A stretch of 64,000 bases of DNA from positions 82,780 to 146,779 of the forward strand of contig JAODMT010000006.1 of the NCBI GenBank assembly GCA_025464975.1. The letters are read 5' to 3'. Both the position numbers and the translations under genes were made by a program. Positions 1 through 8,259 of this stretch are shown here, one piece after another (the stretch's first letter is position 1; each line of letters starts with the position of its first letter). The notes below the pieces were generated by a model that searched no databases, was not told the origin of the DNA, and worked only from the letters and a program-made list of their open reading frames with translations. This stretch comes from Microbacteriaceae bacterium. GTDB lineage: Bacteria; Actinomycetota; Actinomycetes; Actinomycetales; Microbacteriaceae.

Positions 1-23
1 CGGTTAGGGCCACAATTAAGACC

Positions 24-341
24 ATGGCATGGTCACGCGGAGCGCACCGAGCTTTTGTCTGGATTGCCGTCGCTCTCGTCGCAGCGACGGGGCTGGCCCT
101 CGCACTCTTTGTTGGCGGACTTAGTGTTGCCGAGCAGCCGGGGCAGTCGCTGAACGTTCCCGCCCTGAGCGTCACTCCCGGCCCCCAGACCGTCGAAGGC
201 ACTCCGTCCCCGTCTCCCTCCCCTTCCGTCGATTCTCCAGCGGTCGTCGACGCACCCCCGCCGGTCACGGTTCCCCTTGATGACCACGGTGGGGACCGCC
301 CCGGGCACGGCTCGGGTGGAAGCAGCGGCTCCGACCACTGA
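24..341 (+). CDS. small secreted or membrane-anchored Pro/Ser-rich protein
   Basis: The 105-residue protein has a basic start followed by one strongly hydrophobic segment (about residues 11-36) that can act as an uncleaved anchor or signal peptide. After it comes a Pro/Ser/Thr-rich linker (about 45-85) and a short Asp/His/Gly/Ser tail. The tail composition closely resembles that of the next gene, so the two may be related cell-surface proteins. No catalytic domain is visible. The start at 24 is the only one that includes the hydrophobic segment. Function unknown; the acidic, His-containing tail could bind metal, but that is inference. Confidence 0.6.
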   Translation: MAWSRGAHRAFVWIAVALVAATGLALALFVGGLSVAEQPGQSLNVPALSVTPGPQTVEGTPSPSPSPSVDSPAVVDAPPPVTVPLDDHGGDRPGHGSGGSSGSDH

Positions 342-462
342 GTTCGTGAGAGGGCTCTCATGGGGGCCTCGTGGTGGCCTTAGGCGGGGCAGTAAGTCTT
401 GGAACGTGGCAGAACCGCCGCATACAATCGCCGGCTTGCCGGCCCAGCCGAAAGGCACGACC

Positions 463-888
463 ATGTCCTTCTTCACGACCCGCCGCACGGTCACCGCGGG
501 TGCCATCGCCCTCGCCGGCCTTCTGTCGGTCGGTGGCATCGCCGCAGCGCAAGCGACCAACAACGACCGGCCAGCCACGAGCACTCCTTCGCCCTCGGCC
601 CCGACGGCCCCGGCGCCCTCGGGCCCAATTGCCCCATCGCCCTCATCCACGGACAACCCGGCAACTCACGATGTCGGTGACGACAACCGAGTCGACAACC
701 CGGCCACTCATGATGTCGGTGACGACCACGGAGTCGACAATCCGGCCACTCATGATGTCGGTGACGACCACGGAGTCGACAACCCGGCCACTCATGATGT
801 CGGTGACGACCACGGCGGTAACTCTTCCGCCGGCACCAGCGGACGCGGTGGCAGTGACGACGGCAGCGGTCACGGAAGCGACGACTGA
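463..888 (+). CDS. secreted protein with four 14-residue Asp/His-rich repeats
   Basis: I start this 141-residue protein at the internal ATG at 463, because it places a twin-arginine-like basic start (TTRRTVTAG) and a hydrophobic signal segment at the N-terminus; the frame is open upstream but without such features. After an Ala-rich cleavage region come a Thr/Ser/Pro linker and four tandem units DNPATHDVGDDxxx, then a Gly/Ser/Asp/His tail. Composition suggests an exported, disordered, possibly metal-binding protein. It converges on the response regulator gene, ending 28 bases before it. No known family recognised. Confidence 0.6.
   Translation: MSFFTTRRTVTAGAIALAGLLSVGGIAAAQATNNDRPATSTPSPSAPTAPAPSGPIAPSPSSTDNPATHDVGDDNRVDNPATHDVGDDHGVDNPATHDVGDDHGVDNPATHDVGDDHGGNSSAGTSGRGGSDDGSGHGSDD
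652..819 (+). repeat. four tandem 42-bp in-frame repeats
   Basis: Units start at 652, 694, 736 and 778. Each encodes DNPATHDVGDD plus three variable residues (NRV, HGV, HGV, HGG). The middle copies are almost identical at DNA level, which points to recent duplication and possible copy-number variation between strains. Confidence 0.9.
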
Positions 889-915
889 CGACACTACCTT
901 GAGTGGGCTGCCGAC

Positions 916-1572
916 TCAGCGAAGGCGGTAGCCCATTCCTCGTACCGTCTCGATGTGTTCGGCGCCGAACTTGGCTCGGAGGTAGCCGACGTAGACGTCG
1001 ACGATGTTCGAGCCGGGATCGAAGTCGTATCCCCAGACCCTGCTGAGCAGTTGCTCGCGGCTCAGCACACGGTCGGGGTTACGCATGAGCTCCTCCGCTA
1101 GCGCGAACTCGCGCGCGGACAGCTCCACCTGGCGGTCGCCAACAAGGGCGCGACGCGTGCGCAGATCGAGTTCGAGCCCCTCCACCCTGAGTGTCGATCC
1201 CACACCGGTCGAGGCGTCGGTGAGCCGCAGCCGTACCCTCGCCAGCAGCTCGTCGAACCGGAATGGCTTGGGCATGTAGTCATTCGCCCCGCCCTCAAGG
1301 CTTGCGAGCGTGTCGTCGGCCGACGTGCGGGCCGTCAGCACGATGACCGGGATGGTCACCCCGGCGGCGCGGACTTGGCGCATGACCTCGTAGCCATCGA
1401 TGCCTGGCAGTCCGATGTCGAGCACGATCAGGTCATATCGGCCGGAGGTGGCGTGGGAGAGGGCATCCGTACCGCTCTCCACGATCACCGTTGAGAAGCC
1501 TGCGGCGCTCAGGCCCTTATCGATGAAGGACGAGATGCGACTCTCGTCCTCGGCGATGAGAATGCGGCTCAT
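916..1572 (-). CDS. OmpR-family response regulator
   Basis: The 218-residue protein has an N-terminal receiver domain with the acidic pocket near residues 8-10, phospho-acceptor Asp52 in VLDIGLPG, Thr80 and Lys102 (MPKPF). A C-terminal OmpR/PhoB winged helix follows (about 122-218, ending RGMGYRLR). It is the second gene of a two-gene unit: its ATG overlaps the stop of the histidine kinase by four bases, so the pair is translationally coupled. The order kinase-then-regulator is the less common arrangement. Its target genes are unknown; the convergent secreted-protein genes next door are candidates only by proximity. Confidence 0.93.
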   Translation of the reverse strand: MSRILIAEDESRISSFIDKGLSAAGFSTVIVESGTDALSHATSGRYDLIVLDIGLPGIDGYEVMRQVRAAGVTIPVIVLTARTSADDTLASLEGGANDYMPKPFRFDELLARVRLRLTDASTGVGSTLRVEGLELDLRTRRALVGDRQVELSAREFALAEELMRNPDRVLSREQLLSRVWGYDFDPGSNIVDVYVGYLRAKFGAEHIETVRGMGYRLR

Positions 1573-2987
1573 TCGGCGCCTCCCGGCAAGTCGATGGTGA
1601 ACGTGGTGCCCGCACCGGGCGCCGATGTCGCGCTCGCCCGGCCCCCGTGCGCCTCGGCGATCGCGGCCACGATCGCGAGTCCGAGCCCGGATCCAGCCTC
1701 GCCGCGACCGGCCGTGCCGCGCCGGAAGCGCTCGAACAGCAGCGGAAGCACCTTCTCGTTGACGCCGTGCCCGTCGTCATGAACCCAGAGTCGGGTGCGG
1801 CCTCCGCTCGCCGAGCTGCCGAACGTGATCTCAGTGCAATCGCCATGGGCGACGGCGTTCGCCGCGAGCTGGAGTAGCGCCTGGGTGATGCGGTCGGGAT
1901 CGACCTCGGCTATTGTGCCCGCTCGCTCACCGACCGTCCAGGTGTGCGCCGACGACAGGGCCGTCGCCTTGACCCGCACCCGATCCACGAGCGCGTCGAT
2001 GTTAGTCGGCTCGGGGGCCACGTGGAGGGGGCGCTGCAGCTGCGCAAGCTCGGAAATGTCCCGCACGAGCCCGCTCATCCGGTCAAGTTCGTCGATCGCG
2101 AGGGCCTTCGTCGCGCCGACATCCGCGGCGTCCGTGGGCTCCATGAGCTCAAGATGCCCGCGCACGATCGTGATGGGGGTCTTCAGCTCGTGTCCGACAT
2201 CGTCAAGCAGCTGGCGCTGGCCCGTGAGTGCCCCCTCCAGCCGGTCGAGCATGCCGTTCACGGTGCTCGCGAGCTCCGAGACGTCATCCGTACCGGTCAC
2301 GGGAATCCGCTCGCTCACGCCGGTTGCGGTGATGCGCGCCGCCGTCTCTCGCAGGTGGCGGATGGGGCGAAGCAGGCGCCCGGCGACGAACCACCCGATG
2401 AGGCCCAGCATGACCAGTGAGCCGAACGCGAGCAGCGCAAAAGTGCGGAAGGCGTCGTTGAGGGGTCTGAGTGCCAAATCCAGGTCGACCGCAAGCACGA
2501 ACACCCCTCCGCGTGGCCCGCCGTCGACGGAGACGGGGATTGCGACGTAGCGCACGGCCCGCTCGGACGTCGTCGCCGTGCCGCGCACGACGCCGAGCCG
2601 CGCGGTCTCGTCGAGTACCCGGCTCACGAACGCCGTGTTCTGCTCCAAGGCAAAACTCGTGTCGCCGCCCGGTACCAGGGCCGTGGCACCGCCGCCGAGG
2701 GCGAAGGTCGACTCGCCGGCGCTCGGGCGAATCCGCTGGACGAGGGCGGTGAGCGCCTCGTTCAGCGTCGCAGCGCCGGAGTCGGATGCCACGAAGCGTG
2801 CGTCGCTAACGGCTGACGACAGGCGCGTGTCGACGCCCGAGAGGGTGCGCTCGCGCTGTACGAGGTAGGCCGTCCCACCGGCGATGACCATGCCGGCCGC
2901 CGCAGCGATGATCATCGTCGCCAGAATCCGTGCGCGCACCGAGCGGAGCGGCCTGCGGCCGGGCGGGCGGGTCTCGGACGCGAGCAT
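1569..2987 (-). CDS. sensor histidine kinase
   Basis: The start is placed at 2987, giving 472 residues. The longer open frame adds a low-quality Arg-rich stretch that overlaps the neighbouring GNAT gene on the same strand. The protein has a TM helix at about 20-43, an extracytoplasmic sensor region at about 50-180, a second TM helix at about 183-203, a HAMP linker (RPIRHLRE), a HisKA domain with His266 in DDVGHELKTP, and a HATPase domain with the N box near 377, DDGHG near 404 and GSGLGLAIV near 432. It phosphorylates the overlapping response regulator. The sensed signal cannot be read from the sequence. Confidence 0.93.
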   Translation of the reverse strand: MLASETRPPGRRPLRSVRARILATMIIAAAAGMVIAGGTAYLVQRERTLSGVDTRLSSAVSDARFVASDSGAATLNEALTALVQRIRPSAGESTFALGGGATALVPGGDTSFALEQNTAFVSRVLDETARLGVVRGTATTSERAVRYVAIPVSVDGGPRGGVFVLAVDLDLALRPLNDAFRTFALLAFGSLVMLGLIGWFVAGRLLRPIRHLRETAARITATGVSERIPVTGTDDVSELASTVNGMLDRLEGALTGQRQLLDDVGHELKTPITIVRGHLELMEPTDAADVGATKALAIDELDRMSGLVRDISELAQLQRPLHVAPEPTNIDALVDRVRVKATALSSAHTWTVGERAGTIAEVDPDRITQALLQLAANAVAHGDCTEITFGSSASGGRTRLWVHDDGHGVNEKVLPLLFERFRRGTAGRGEAGSGLGLAIVAAIAEAHGGRASATSAPGAGTTFTIDLPGGAE

Positions 2988-3043
2988 TCTCCGATTATCG
3001 ACCTTGCGCGCCGTCGAGGGTCCCCTCTTCGATGAGAGTGTTC

Positions 3044-3631
3044 TTATGGGTGCGCGTGATTGGCGCGTGCGGAAAGGTCTTTGCGGTAGACGGCGAAGTC
3101 GCACGGGGTCGCCAACAGCGGCGCCAGGTCGGGATGCGACTCCTCGAGCGCTCCGGTGCGGATGTGTCGGTATCCGATGCGTTCGTACCACTGCAAAAGG
3201 AACACCTTCGACGGATGGACCCAGGTGCGCGGCGCGAGCACCTCGAGCTGCATGCTCGCCAGCCCGTGATGCCGTGCCCATTCCTCGGCGAAGGCGACGA
3301 GTTCTCGCCCGATGCCCAGCCCGCGGCGTTCTGGGTCGGCCGCCAGCATCCCGAATTCGCCCGTGAGGGCGTCTAGTCGCTGAATACGCACAGAACCTAC
3401 GATGACCCCCTCCGAGACGGCCGCCGCAAACTCACTGGCGCGAATGAGGGCGGCAACTTCAGCCTCGGTCGTGCGTAGCGCGCCATCCAGCCACAGACCG
3501 TCCTCGCTTGTGAGGTAGACGCTGTTGATAAGACCGGTGATCGTGGCGACAACTTTGGCATCGGCGGCGGATGCGGCCGGAAGGAATTCGATCGCAAACA
3601 TCGTCCTATCGCCGCTCTCTTCGAATTCCAT
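3044..3631 (-). CDS. GNAT-family N-acetyltransferase
   Basis: The 195-residue protein has a single GNAT domain with the acetyl-CoA loop ERRGLGIGRELV (about 110-121) and the late motif WYERIGYRHIRTG. The substrate is not predictable. The start at 3631 is supported by a TAGCGT box six bases upstream, the leaderless pattern seen repeatedly in this window. An internal ATG at 3601 with a weak AGG ahead of it is an alternative and would remove ten residues. The gene ends just upstream of the histidine kinase on the same strand. Confidence 0.85.
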   Translation of the reverse strand: MEFEESGDRTMFAIEFLPAASAADAKVVATITGLINSVYLTSEDGLWLDGALRTTEAEVAALIRASEFAAAVSEGVIVGSVRIQRLDALTGEFGMLAADPERRGLGIGRELVAFAEEWARHHGLASMQLEVLAPRTWVHPSKVFLLQWYERIGYRHIRTGALEESHPDLAPLLATPCDFAVYRKDLSARANHAHP

Positions 3632-3637
3632 GAGCTA

Positions 3638-3643
3638 ACGCTA
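3638..3643 (-). promoter_or_regulatory. -10 box TAGCGT of a probably leaderless GNAT mRNA
   Basis: TAGCGT on the minus strand ends six bases before the ATG at 3631, leaving no room for a ribosome binding site. Confidence 0.45.
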
Positions 3644-3706
3644 GCCATTCGCAAGCTGAACAGGACCCGACGCGGTCAGGGGCTGGCCAGTCCACTGCCA
3701 CGCGTT

Positions 3707-4453
3707 CTAATCGATGGTGATAGGGGTACCGAGCGCCAGGAGCCCCGCGAGCGTCGTGATGTCGGCGTTCTGCATCCGGACACACCCGTGGCTCGCCGCT
3801 TTGCCGATGCTCGACGCATCGTCGGTGCCGTGCAGCCCGATCTGGCCCGGACCGCCGCCGAAGCTATTGAGCACCGTCGAGAACGCGGACAGACCAAACG
3901 CATACGGGCCGTAGCCCGCATTGCGGGGCGCGAGCAGTTCGGTCAGATAGAAGGATCCATGCGGTGTCGGTGTTCCGCCGGTGCCGGTCGCCACCGAAAA
4001 AGTCTTCACAACGGCACCATCCGTCGACAGCGTCATCGTGTTCGTCTCGGTCGAGACGTGCAGGCTGTAGACGAGGTTGCTCAGTGTGACGGCGTCCGCT
4101 TTGACCCAGCCGGTGGTGCCGTTGGGGCGCTGCGCCAGATCCACCTCGAGCCAGCCGCCACTACGGGATGCGACGAGGAACGTCAACGGCGCCCCGGCGG
4201 GGATCGGGTTGGCGAGGGTCGAGACGACTCGGCCGTTCACGGCATCGTAAACCGCGACGCTCGCGTCGATGGCCGTGGCAGCCGTCCCGGTCGTAACCGG
4301 CGCCGCGGGCATCGGTGCTGGCGCAGCTGATGTGTGGGGCGCGAGGTGAACCGGCGTCCGGCCGGCCGGCGCGGTTTCCGCGGAAGAGCAGCCGGACAGC
4401 AAGACAGCGGTCATCAGCGCGAAACCGGTGATGGTGAGGCGGTGAAGAGGCAT
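3707..4453 (-). CDS. L,D-transpeptidase lipoprotein (YkuD domain)
   Basis: The 248-residue protein begins with a lipoprotein signal peptide and lipobox LLSGC (Cys22), so it is predicted to be tethered to the outer face of the membrane. An Ala/Pro/Thr linker and an SH3-like region (about 55-110) precede the YkuD catalytic domain. The domain carries HGTDD and SHGCVRMQNAD with the predicted catalytic Cys224. Such enzymes form 3-3 cross-links in peptidoglycan or attach proteins to it. The protein ends directly after the domain. A strong hairpin separates it from the upstream gene, so it probably has its own promoter. Confidence 0.92.
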   Translation of the reverse strand: MPLHRLTITGFALMTAVLLSGCSSAETAPAGRTPVHLAPHTSAAPAPMPAAPVTTGTAATAIDASVAVYDAVNGRVVSTLANPIPAGAPLTFLVASRSGGWLEVDLAQRPNGTTGWVKADAVTLSNLVYSLHVSTETNTMTLSTDGAVVKTFSVATGTGGTPTPHGSFYLTELLAPRNAGYGPYAFGLSAFSTVLNSFGGGPGQIGLHGTDDASSIGKAASHGCVRMQNADITTLAGLLALGTPITID

Positions 4454-4548
4454 CAGGGCTTTCGAGGGAGGCGGACGGCTGAACCGACGCCCGCGAGCAG
4501 CGGGAACGCGCCGAAGGAGTGCGGTGGCGACTGCGATCTAGCCGCAAC

Positions 4549-4599
4549 GCAACGAATCCGCCCGACCGATAATGAACGCAGGTCAGGCGGATTCGTTGC
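4549..4599 (-). terminator. long hairpin terminator after the secreted TIG-like gene
   Basis: The arms 4549-4567 and 4581-4599 pair over 19 positions; the single non-Watson-Crick position is a G:U wobble in minus-strand RNA. The loop is 13 bases. No T tract follows. It lies between the end of the 4611-5354 gene and the start of the L,D-transpeptidase gene. Confidence 0.7.
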
Positions 4600-4610
4600 T
4601 TGGGGTTTGA

Positions 4611-5354
4611 TCAGCCCGTGAAGCTCGCGTTGGCGGCAACCGGGGTCGCGACCGGAGCAACCGGAGCAATCGGGTCCGCCACCACCTCGAACTGGGCATG
4701 CACACTGACGGTCGACGAATCACCGATTCCGCCGAGGTAGTGCGTGCCGAGACCCGCATCGGTGGACACGTAGGTGAAGGTCGCCGTGCCTGTGGAGTCT
4801 GCGACGGTGGTTGCGTCCGTCGGGCCGCCGCTACCGTCGGTGCTCTCGAAGCCCTCGACGGTCTCACCCGGGAAGAATCCGTGCAGCACGACAGTCTGGC
4901 CCTTGCCGGCGGTGCTGTAGTCCGTGACCGAAATTGACGGAGAGGCTGCGGTACCGACGGGACCGGTGGAATTCACGTAGATGTTCGACGTCGCTGCGCC
5001 GCCGGTGCTTGTCACCTGAAGCACGTGCGCGCCAACCGAAACGCTTCCGGGAATCGTGACAATGTCGGTGAGCGACCCGTCGGCCCCGGTCACGTTCGCA
5101 AGGTCCAGCACGACTGCCGATCCGGCGGGGTCGAGCGTGACGGTGTAAGGCGAGCTGGCGCCGAAGCCGGTGCCGGTGATGTCGGTGGTTTCCCCGGCCT
5201 GGATGGCGCTGGGCGCCGCCGAGATAGACGCGGCAGGGGCCGCGAACGCCGGGCCGGCAAAGCCGCCGGCGACGAGCAGTCCCGCGGCGACGGTGACGGC
5301 ACCAGTGACCTTGATGCGACGGCTGACATGTGGGTGCAGGGTGATGCGGAGCAT
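4611..5354 (-). CDS. secreted protein with IPT/TIG-like (Ig-fold) repeats
   Basis: The 247-residue protein has a Sec signal peptide (basic start, hydrophobic core about 17-36, cleavage near AFA-AP at 39). Two beta-rich segments follow, one beginning near ISAAPSAIQAGETTDITGTGF and one near SISVTDYSTAGKGQTVVLHG. Both have the Gly-rich strand pattern of IPT/TIG or bacterial Ig-like domains. There is no LPXTG motif and no C-terminal anchor, so it is probably released or loosely wall-bound. It has its own sigma70-type promoter and a downstream hairpin, so it looks monocistronic. Function unknown. Confidence 0.75.
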   Translation of the reverse strand: MLRITLHPHVSRRIKVTGAVTVAAGLLVAGGFAGPAFAAPAASISAAPSAIQAGETTDITGTGFGASSPYTVTLDPAGSAVVLDLANVTGADGSLTDIVTIPGSVSVGAHVLQVTSTGGAATSNIYVNSTGPVGTAASPSISVTDYSTAGKGQTVVLHGFFPGETVEGFESTDGSGGPTDATTVADSTGTATFTYVSTDAGLGTHYLGGIGDSSTVSVHAQFEVVADPIAPVAPVATPVAANASFTG

Positions 5355-5417
5355 AGCTCTCTTTCGGATGGGGAGCGGGTCGAGAAACCCAAGTGCGTGC
5401 AGGGCTGCAACCTTCGA

Positions 5418-5446
5418 ACCCTATGTCGGCATGGCGGCTCTGTCAA
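5418..5446 (-). promoter_or_regulatory. promoter TTGACA-17-TAGGGT for the secreted TIG-like gene
   Basis: On the minus strand a perfect -35 TTGACA (5441-5446) is separated by 17 bases from TAGGGT (5418-5423), about 63 bases upstream of the ATG at 5354. Confidence 0.6.
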
Positions 5447-5517
5447 TGAGATATTATCGTTTTGTGCGCCGTAGCCATAGGCCCACCTCAAGCATGGCGG
5501 CTGGTAACCTGCCGTCG

Positions 5518-6498
5518 ATGGCCCTCGACCCCGCTTTGCTCGATTGGTTGCTCGACGCCGACCCGGCGCTGCGCTGGCAGGTCGAGCGCGACCTCGCGGG
5601 CGCGCCGCGCGCGGTGTGGGCCAGAACCCGGGCGTGCATCGCGACGGAGGGGTACGGGGCGCGGCTGCTGGCGCTGCAGGATCCTGACGGTCAGTGGGCG
5701 GGCGGGTCGTTCTTCCCGAACGACTTCGACTTCCACGGACCCGAGGCGACCGAGGGGTCGGGACAGCCGTGGACCGCGACGACGTGGACGCTCAACACGC
5801 TCCGCGACTGGGGCCTCGATCCGACCGCCCTTGCCGGCACGGCCGAGCTGCTCGCCGCGAACAGCCGCTGGGACTACGACGACCTGCCGTACTGGGGTGG
5901 CGAGGTCGACTGCTGCATCAACGCACATACGCTCGCCAACGGCGCGTGGCTTGGGGCGGATGTCTCGGGAATCGCCCAGTGGTTCCTCGACCACCGCATG
6001 GCCGACGGCGGTTGGAACTGCGAGTGGGTTGAGGGTTCGACTCGCTCGTCGTTTCATTCCACGCTCAACGCCCTGAAAGGACTGCTGTACTACGAGGCTG
6101 CGACCGGCGGCAGCGATGCGCAGCTCGCGGCCCGTCGAGCCGGCGAGGACTACCTGCTGCAGCGTCGGCTGCTGCGTACCCTGTCGACGGGCGAGCCCAT
6201 CGGGCCGTGGGTGACGAGGTTCGCGTACCCGTTCCGCTGGTTTTACAGCGTGCTCAACGCGGCGGACTACTTCCGGGCGGCGGCGCTGCACGACGGCACG
6301 GTGCCCGATCCGCGGCTGGCCGACGCGATCGAGGCGATCCGCACCGCCCGCCGCCCCGATGGCACCTGGCTGCAAGAGCGCCGGCACCCCGGGCGCGTGT
6401 GGTTCGAGTTCGACGTGCCGCCCGGCGAGCCGTCCAAGTGGCTCACGTTCTACGGCACGCGTGTGCTCGCGTGGTGGGATGGGGCGACACGCGCGTAG
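5518..6498 (+). CDS. stand-alone squalene-cyclase/prenyltransferase-repeat protein
   Basis: The 326-residue protein carries several alpha-barrel repeat signatures of the terpene cyclase/prenyltransferase superfamily: QDPDGQWAGG, MADGGWNCEW and ARRPDGTWLQ. It is about half the length of a true squalene-hopene cyclase, and I do not see the catalytic DXDD motif. It is therefore probably a soluble alpha/alpha-barrel protein of another role; hydrolase or ligand-binding functions are possible. The start ATG at 5518 gives MALDPALLDW, a typical family start; an ATG at 5494 is an alternative. No functionally linked neighbours. Confidence 0.7.
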   Translation: MALDPALLDWLLDADPALRWQVERDLAGAPRAVWARTRACIATEGYGARLLALQDPDGQWAGGSFFPNDFDFHGPEATEGSGQPWTATTWTLNTLRDWGLDPTALAGTAELLAANSRWDYDDLPYWGGEVDCCINAHTLANGAWLGADVSGIAQWFLDHRMADGGWNCEWVEGSTRSSFHSTLNALKGLLYYEAATGGSDAQLAARRAGEDYLLQRRLLRTLSTGEPIGPWVTRFAYPFRWFYSVLNAADYFRAAALHDGTVPDPRLADAIEAIRTARRPDGTWLQERRHPGRVWFEFDVPPGEPSKWLTFYGTRVLAWWDGATRA

Positions 6499-6592
6499 CG
6501 AGGTCGTTGTCGCGGCAAAATCGTTCTCCCATGGGCGGGTACGTGGGAGCACAATGGCGAGAACAGGTATCCATTCGAACAGAGGAGTTCCC

Positions 6593-7042
6593 ATGTCGAC
6601 CTCACCCGATGCAGTGACCTTGCCCGAAAAGCTTCGCAGCCGATCCCGCGAGGCGCTCTTCGCACTCGCCTTCCAGTTCCTGCTCGGCATGGCCGCCAAC
6701 CTCATCGGTGAGCCGGACAGTTCTGTGGCCGCGGTCGTCGGAACGATCGTGATCAGTCTGCACATCCTCGTGGGCATCGGGATCATCGTGGTCGCCGTAC
6801 GGGTGTTGCGGAATGCCCGCGAGGCCGTGCTCGGTCAGCGCGAAGCGCTCTGGGCGCTCGTGATCATGGCCGTGACCTTTCTCGCTGGCGTCGGCACGAT
6901 GATCATGGGTAGCGAGTGGCTGTCGTACCTGATGTCTGCAGGTTTCCTCGCCGGCGCGGCGCTTTACGTGCGCATCTATGTCGTCAGCATTCGCGCGGCC
7001 ATGGGCCCCGCCGTACCTTCGGGCGTTGCCCCGCAGAGCTGA
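6593..7042 (+). CDS. small integral membrane protein with four helices
   Basis: The 149-residue protein has four predicted hydrophobic helices (about 20-38, 46-68, 84-104, 110-130) and a short basic cytoplasmic N-terminus. The start at 6593 is chosen because AGAGGAG lies a few bases upstream; an in-frame ATG at 6554 has no such site. No motif for transport or catalysis was recognised. It stands alone after the squalene-cyclase-like gene and before a zone of pseudogenes. Confidence 0.75.
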   Translation: MSTSPDAVTLPEKLRSRSREALFALAFQFLLGMAANLIGEPDSSVAAVVGTIVISLHILVGIGIIVVAVRVLRNAREAVLGQREALWALVIMAVTFLAGVGTMIMGSEWLSYLMSAGFLAGAALYVRIYVVSIRAAMGPAVPSGVAPQS

Positions 7043-7159
7043 TCGCTCGGCCGTTCATTCCGAGGCGATCACCGCGCACCGTAGCCGCAGATTCTCGCCC
7101 GCCACGAGCCGCTCTAATAGCGAGGAGCGCGCCGAGCGGTTGTCCGCCTCCGGTCGCCG

Positions 7160-7975
7160 TTAGTGGAAGAAACCGAGGGCGTAGGGAATGAAATACAGGC
7201 CAAAGGCGATGACCAGCGTGCAGAGTGTCCAGGTGATGTATTTACGTGCACCACGCATTCGCCATTTTGGGGGAAGCGCCTTTGATTCGAGGAGGAGAAG
7301 GAAGCCGAGCACGATAGGCAAGAGAAGCGCATTCATGATCTCCACGTCCACCGCCAACCCGATCATGTCGACGCTGGCCAGGACGAGGATCGCGCCGAGC
7401 ACGTGCGCGAGGGCGTAGGTCGCGTAGAACTTGGCCGTGGCCCGGCTGGGACGCTCATTCAGTGAGTGTTTCCAGCCGAAGACTTCGGCAAGGCCCCAGG
7501 CGCCCGAGGTAAGGCGTCAGTGCGTCGGCGATCTGGCCCACGCTCTCGAGAGGGGCAGCATCGCCATGGGCGCCGACGGTTGCGGCGATCGAGATGACGA
7601 CTGCGATCATGATCAGCTGGGTCAGGATGGCGCCGAACGCTGTGTCGTGCCGAGCCTTCCTGATCGCGCGCGCAGACAGCTGCTTGTCGATGACGGCGCC
7701 TTGCTGGTAAAAGATCATCCACGGCATGATGACCGCTCCTACGTTCGCCGCTAGGAGGAGCAGGTACGAGCTGTTCCCGAGCGGCAGGGAGAGCATTCCG
7801 CGGACGAGGTCGCCGGGCTCGGGGTGGCTGAGGACCATGGCGACAAAGAATGCGACCTCACAAGGCCGACCGCGATGCCGACACGCTCGACCCGTTTGTA
7901 GCTACCGGTCAACGCCAGCCCGAGCAGCAGAGCAGTCGAAACCGGGACCGTCACCCATGGCGAAACCCCAAACAA
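7160..7975 (-). pseudogene. remnant of an NRAMP-type divalent metal transporter
   Basis: Three pieces in different frames read as one NRAMP-family protein. About 7868-7975 gives GVSPWVTVPVSTALLLG and GSYKRVERVGIAVGL. About 7510-7868 gives CEVAFFVAM, AANVGAVIMPWMIFYQQGAV and SVGQIADALTPYLG. About 7160-7505 gives AWGLAEVFGWKHSLNERPS and ends IPYALGFFH. The pieces need a frameshift near 7868 and a small internal deletion with frameshift near 7505. The N-terminal half is absent: homology stops near 7975, where a plus-strand HTH remnant begins. Intact relatives import Mn or Fe with protons; this copy cannot make a full transporter. Confidence 0.8.
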
Positions 7976-8172
7976 TTCGCCCACCTGGCCTGGTCTGTGA
8001 GTGGAGCATCGGGGGCAACGGCGTCCGCCGTGGAGCTCGCCGAACCGCTGCGACTCGCCCTCGTCACCGCTCGGCGATACCTCGAGCAACTCGCCAACAC
8101 CGGCCTGATCCCCCCACACCGCGCTATGGCGCACCGGTTCGGCCGGAACTGGAGTATGGCTGGCACACTTGA
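7976..8172 (+). pseudogene. C-terminal HTH remnant of a CitB/DpiA-type response regulator
   Basis: One frame reads FAHLAWSVSGASGATASAVE, then LVTARRYLEQLANTGLI. After a frameshift in the C run near 8115 the next frame reads TPRYGAPVRPELEYGWHT and a stop at 8170. The VTARRYLE helix and the RPRYG...GRPE-like tail are characteristic of the DNA-binding end of citrate/malate-type response regulators. The receiver domain is missing. The remnant abuts the truncated end of the NRAMP remnant on the other strand, which indicates a deletion junction near 7975. Confidence 0.65.
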
Positions 8173-8259
8173 ACGCGCGCTCGTTGTTCACCTAACCTTC
8201 GCTTGTGGGCTCATCCGCGATCAGCAAGTGTGAAACCCCAGAGCAGTGAGGAGTCGACG

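Noticed and set aside
652..819. CRISPR-like spacing of four repeats
   Set aside because: Units are contiguous, in frame and coding, without variable spacers or cas genes.
5488..6786. Long open frame antisense to the squalene-cyclase-like gene
   Set aside because: Its translation is Arg/Pro/Val-rich with no recognisable motifs, while the plus-strand frame has clear repeat motifs. It is a shadow of GC-rich codon use.
7455..7838. Independent small membrane protein gene
   Set aside because: It is the middle piece of the broken NRAMP transporter; its ATG lies inside the family sequence (FFVAM).
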